From NCBI GenBank assembly GCA_025928215.1, contig JAICJW010000002.1, forward strand, positions 1 to 34,093: a stretch of DNA of 34,093 nucleotides. The letters are read 5' to 3'. The first letter of the stretch is position 1. Every line of letters starts with the position of its first letter. Made by a program: the position numbers and the translations under genes. This DNA is from Chloroflexia bacterium (GTDB lineage: Bacteria; Chloroflexota; Chloroflexia; Thermomicrobiales; JALYUS01). The notes below the pieces were generated by a model that did not search any database, was not told the origin of the DNA, and worked only from the letters and a program-made list of their open reading frames with translations. Below, piece after piece: positions 32,286-34,093 of the stretch.

Positions 32286-33977
32286 CTATGCATCGTTCAG
32301 TGCATCCCGTCCGGTCGCGGCCGGTCTGAGCCGTCCGCTTACATTCGGCCGCGACGCATGTGCAGTGACGGCGGCGAGGGGGCGACGACGCGTATCCATC
32401 AGCACGCCGCCCGCGCCGCCATCAAGGGCGATCCGTGTTCCCCCGGTCCCGTGGCCCGTCAGACTGAGCGTTGCCGCCCCCTCGCAGACGATCGTCGTCA
32501 GCGCGTCGGCTGCCACCTCCGTCGTCCGTGTGCGGCCATCATGGACGAGCGTTGCCGACAAAGCGCCGCGTGTGCGTTCGCCAGCCAACGACGCCTGCAC
32601 GACCGATCCGACGATCAGAATCGCGTCATGCGCGAGGAGGCTGGATGCGTCGGCGGGGTAGGGTATCGCGAGCGCGCCGACCGCGGGGATCAAATCATTG
32701 CTGTCGCAGGCCACGACAGCAACACGGATGGTCGGCATCAGGTCGGCGACGAGGCGTAGCGCCGCCGCTGACGATCCTAGCTGTGTCAACGTGGGGCCGA
32801 GCATCCAGAGCGCCCCATCCGGGATCCGCTCGAACGCCTTGCCAAGAACCAGCCGAATTGCAACACGTGCGAAGGCGGCGGCAATTGCGCGGTCTTCGTC
32901 ATCGGTGAGGAGAGCCATCGGCCACGAAACGCGGCGCAAGGCCCATGTGCGCAAAAATTGTGCGTCGAGTGTGAAGGGAACCCAGCGGGCAATCTGCTCC
33001 GGTGCGCACCGATTCAGCAGTCGGATCACGCCGCGCGCGCAATCAATGTCCGGATCGTGATAGACCGTTGCCCCGCTCTCGTCCGCGATGATTGCGGTGG
33101 TACCCTCACTGACGTCAAGATAGACCGATGGTTGACCTCGCTCGACGCTGACCGCCCGCATTGCGACGGCGAGCGCTTCGGGGCGAGAGAGGAGGGGCGA
33201 TTCATCAGGAATCCATTGCCGACAGCGCGTGGTACGCATCCGATTCATGGCGTTGGTCAGTTGACGCGCACTCTGGTCGCCGCGCGGAATCACGATCGTA
33301 TCGGGCGGTACGGTAGCGGTGAGCGCGGTGTCGGATGTGAGTACAAGGCAGCGCGCATCGCCCGACGACTCCGTTTCATTCAGGGCGGTGAGCAGTTGGG
33401 CGGCCCAGAGGGGGAGTGCGCCGGGCGGAATAACGACTTGTAGCGCCTCGTTGCGCCCGGCGCGCCACAGATCGGTCAGCGGCTGACACCACGACCGATT
33501 GCGCGCGCGCTGTCGCGACGGTATGGCGGTCTCCGCAACCACGTGTGCGACGCCATATCGCTCCGCAATGCCAAGTGCGGTCGCATCGTCCCGACTTCGC
33601 TCGCCGACGATGTGCAAGCGAACAGGTGGCCCCGCCACGACCACCGCACTGGTCATCTCGCCCGAGAGCGCGTACCCGCATTGGCATGCGAGGCGGGCGA
33701 GTGCGCCCCGCATGCCTCGTTGCGGTTCCGTCACGATCGCGGGGCTGCCCGCGATGAATCGCGCGTCGCCTTCCGTTGGTGCGATCAGTGCGAGATTTGC
33801 CTGATAAGAGTTCGCCGTGACGATGATGCGTTGCGGTGTCACGCCGCCCGGTGGAATAGTCGGTACGGCGGACACGTCATCAGCGGCGTTACGCACGGCA
33901 TTGCCTCCACGACGACCGGTTGCCCGGCAGGTTGGTTCCATTGCGACCGTCGGCACCGTGGATGCCGACCTATCCAT
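32286..33977 (-). CDS. Diverged MutL/GlmL-family (ASKHA-fold) protein
   Basis: 563 residues. MutL/GlmL proteins accompany B12-dependent glutamate mutase and have an actin-like ATPase fold. Support: the segment VYLDVSEGTTAIIADESG (285-302, second phosphate loop), VIRLLNRCAPEQIARWVPF, AIAAAFARVAIRLVL, LWMLGPTLTQLGSSAAALRLVADL and the C-terminal GGAGGVLMDTRRRPL match the order of the family. The first phosphate loop, normally DxGSxxTKxxL, reads TANSYQANLAL (54-64) and has lost the Asp, Gly and Thr-Lys. The second lacks the usual DxGxxTT glycines in part. ATP hydrolysis is therefore doubtful. No mutase subunits are in view. The start is tentative; no ribosome site precedes ATG 33977. It follows dtd by 54 nt. 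Confidence 0.72.
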   Translation of the reverse strand: MDRSASTVPTVAMEPTCRATGRRGGNAVRNAADDVSAVPTIPPGGVTPQRIIVTANSYQANLALIAPTEGDARFIAGSPAIVTEPQRGMRGALARLACQCGYALSGEMTSAVVVAGPPVRLHIVGERSRDDATALGIAERYGVAHVVAETAIPSRQRARNRSWCQPLTDLWRAGRNEALQVVIPPGALPLWAAQLLTALNETESSGDARCLVLTSDTALTATVPPDTIVIPRGDQSARQLTNAMNRMRTTRCRQWIPDESPLLSRPEALAVAMRAVSVERGQPSVYLDVSEGTTAIIADESGATVYHDPDIDCARGVIRLLNRCAPEQIARWVPFTLDAQFLRTWALRRVSWPMALLTDDEDRAIAAAFARVAIRLVLGKAFERIPDGALWMLGPTLTQLGSSAAALRLVADLMPTIRVAVVACDSNDLIPAVGALAIPYPADASSLLAHDAILIVGSVVQASLAGERTRGALSATLVHDGRTRTTEVAADALTTIVCEGAATLSLTGHGTGGTRIALDGGAGGVLMDTRRRPLAAVTAHASRPNVSGRLRPAATGRDALNDA

Positions 33978-34031
33978 TGTCTGTCTGCACGTTCGCGTCA
34001 GTCTATCACGATCAATGCGGTGCGTCAGGAC

Positions 34032-34093
34032 TTACGATGCCCCGGATCGCAGATCAGCGGAATCGAGCCAGATCGTCAGCGGCCCGGCATTGA
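34032..34093 (-). CDS. dtd: D-aminoacyl-tRNA deacylase, last 19 codons (5' part outside window)
   Basis: On the minus strand the frame entering at the window edge reads NAGPLTIWLDSADLRSGAS and stops with TAA (34034-34032). NAGPLT fits the DTD signature NxGP(V/F)T near the C-terminus, and WLDS is the usual following strand. DTD removes D-amino acids (and glycine mischarged on tRNA-Ala) from tRNA. Only this tail is in the window, so the call rests on one motif, though a well-known one. It is the first visible gene of the minus-strand run with the MutL-like and barrel-sandwich genes. Confidence 0.72.
   Translation of the reverse strand, partial: NAGPLTIWLDSADLRSGAS

Noticed and set aside
1..34093. 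tRNA, rRNA, CRISPR arrays, integrases or insertion sequences
   Set aside because: No cloverleaf with a GTTCRA-type arm, no spaced direct-repeat array, and no transposase or recombinase motifs were seen in any plausible frame.

Overview
The window is a GC-rich chromosomal segment from a bacterium that is most likely a member of the Chloroflexota, near the Thermomicrobia. The lineage call is an inference. It rests on the 'YW.AHGGL..FGYP..EPF' wall-protein repeats in the amidase, a diverged MutL/GlmL-like protein next to a barrel-sandwich protein, large Thr/Ala-rich solute-binding lipoproteins, a free-standing Pta N-terminal (BioD-like plus DRTGG) protein, and abundant GTG/TTG starts. No rRNA, tRNA, CRISPR array, integrase or transposase was seen. 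The nearest things to mobile-type DNA are palindromic intergenic repeats and a fragment of a HicA toxin.

Layout. 1-2.3 kb: the 3' part of polyphosphate kinase 1, then a convergent four-helix membrane protein. 2.3-7.6 kb, almost all minus strand: an HMGL-type acyltransferase of the 2-isopropylmalate/homocitrate synthase superfamily, a two-gene unit (split-barrel flavoprotein and cupin), a truncated HicA remnant, an ArsR-type regulator, a MoxR ATPase and a GNAT acetyltransferase. 7.6-12.6 kb: a family 2 glycosyltransferase, a DHA2 drug exporter with an unusual coiled-coil tail, a PaiB-like flavin protein, a second GNAT and a small membrane protein. 13.0-19.1 kb: three tandem paralogous family 5 (oligopeptide-type) ABC substrate-binding lipoproteins with no permease or ATPase. 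The middle one is broken by an in-frame amber codon, and an 83-base identical tract shared with the third copy suggests gene conversion. 19.2-21.5 kb: a DHA1-type MFS transporter and a ketopantoate reductase.

21.5-30 kb is rich in envelope genes: a class B penicillin-binding protein, the Pta_N/DRTGG protein, a Tat-exported N-acetylmuramoyl-L-alanine amidase, SpoIIM with RidA in one operon, and a RodZ-like cytoskeletal/envelope protein. 30-34 kb, minus strand, appears to be a run led by dtd (only its last codons are present), then a MutL-like protein whose first phosphate-binding loop is degraded, a barrel-sandwich protein, and a protein with two copies of an unusual four-cysteine motif joined by a long disordered linker. 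This last cluster is the most promising uncharacterised system in the window.

All family calls come from reading motifs in translated frames. No database search was possible. Starts were moved inward wherever a good Shine-Dalgarno sequence or a domain boundary supported it.
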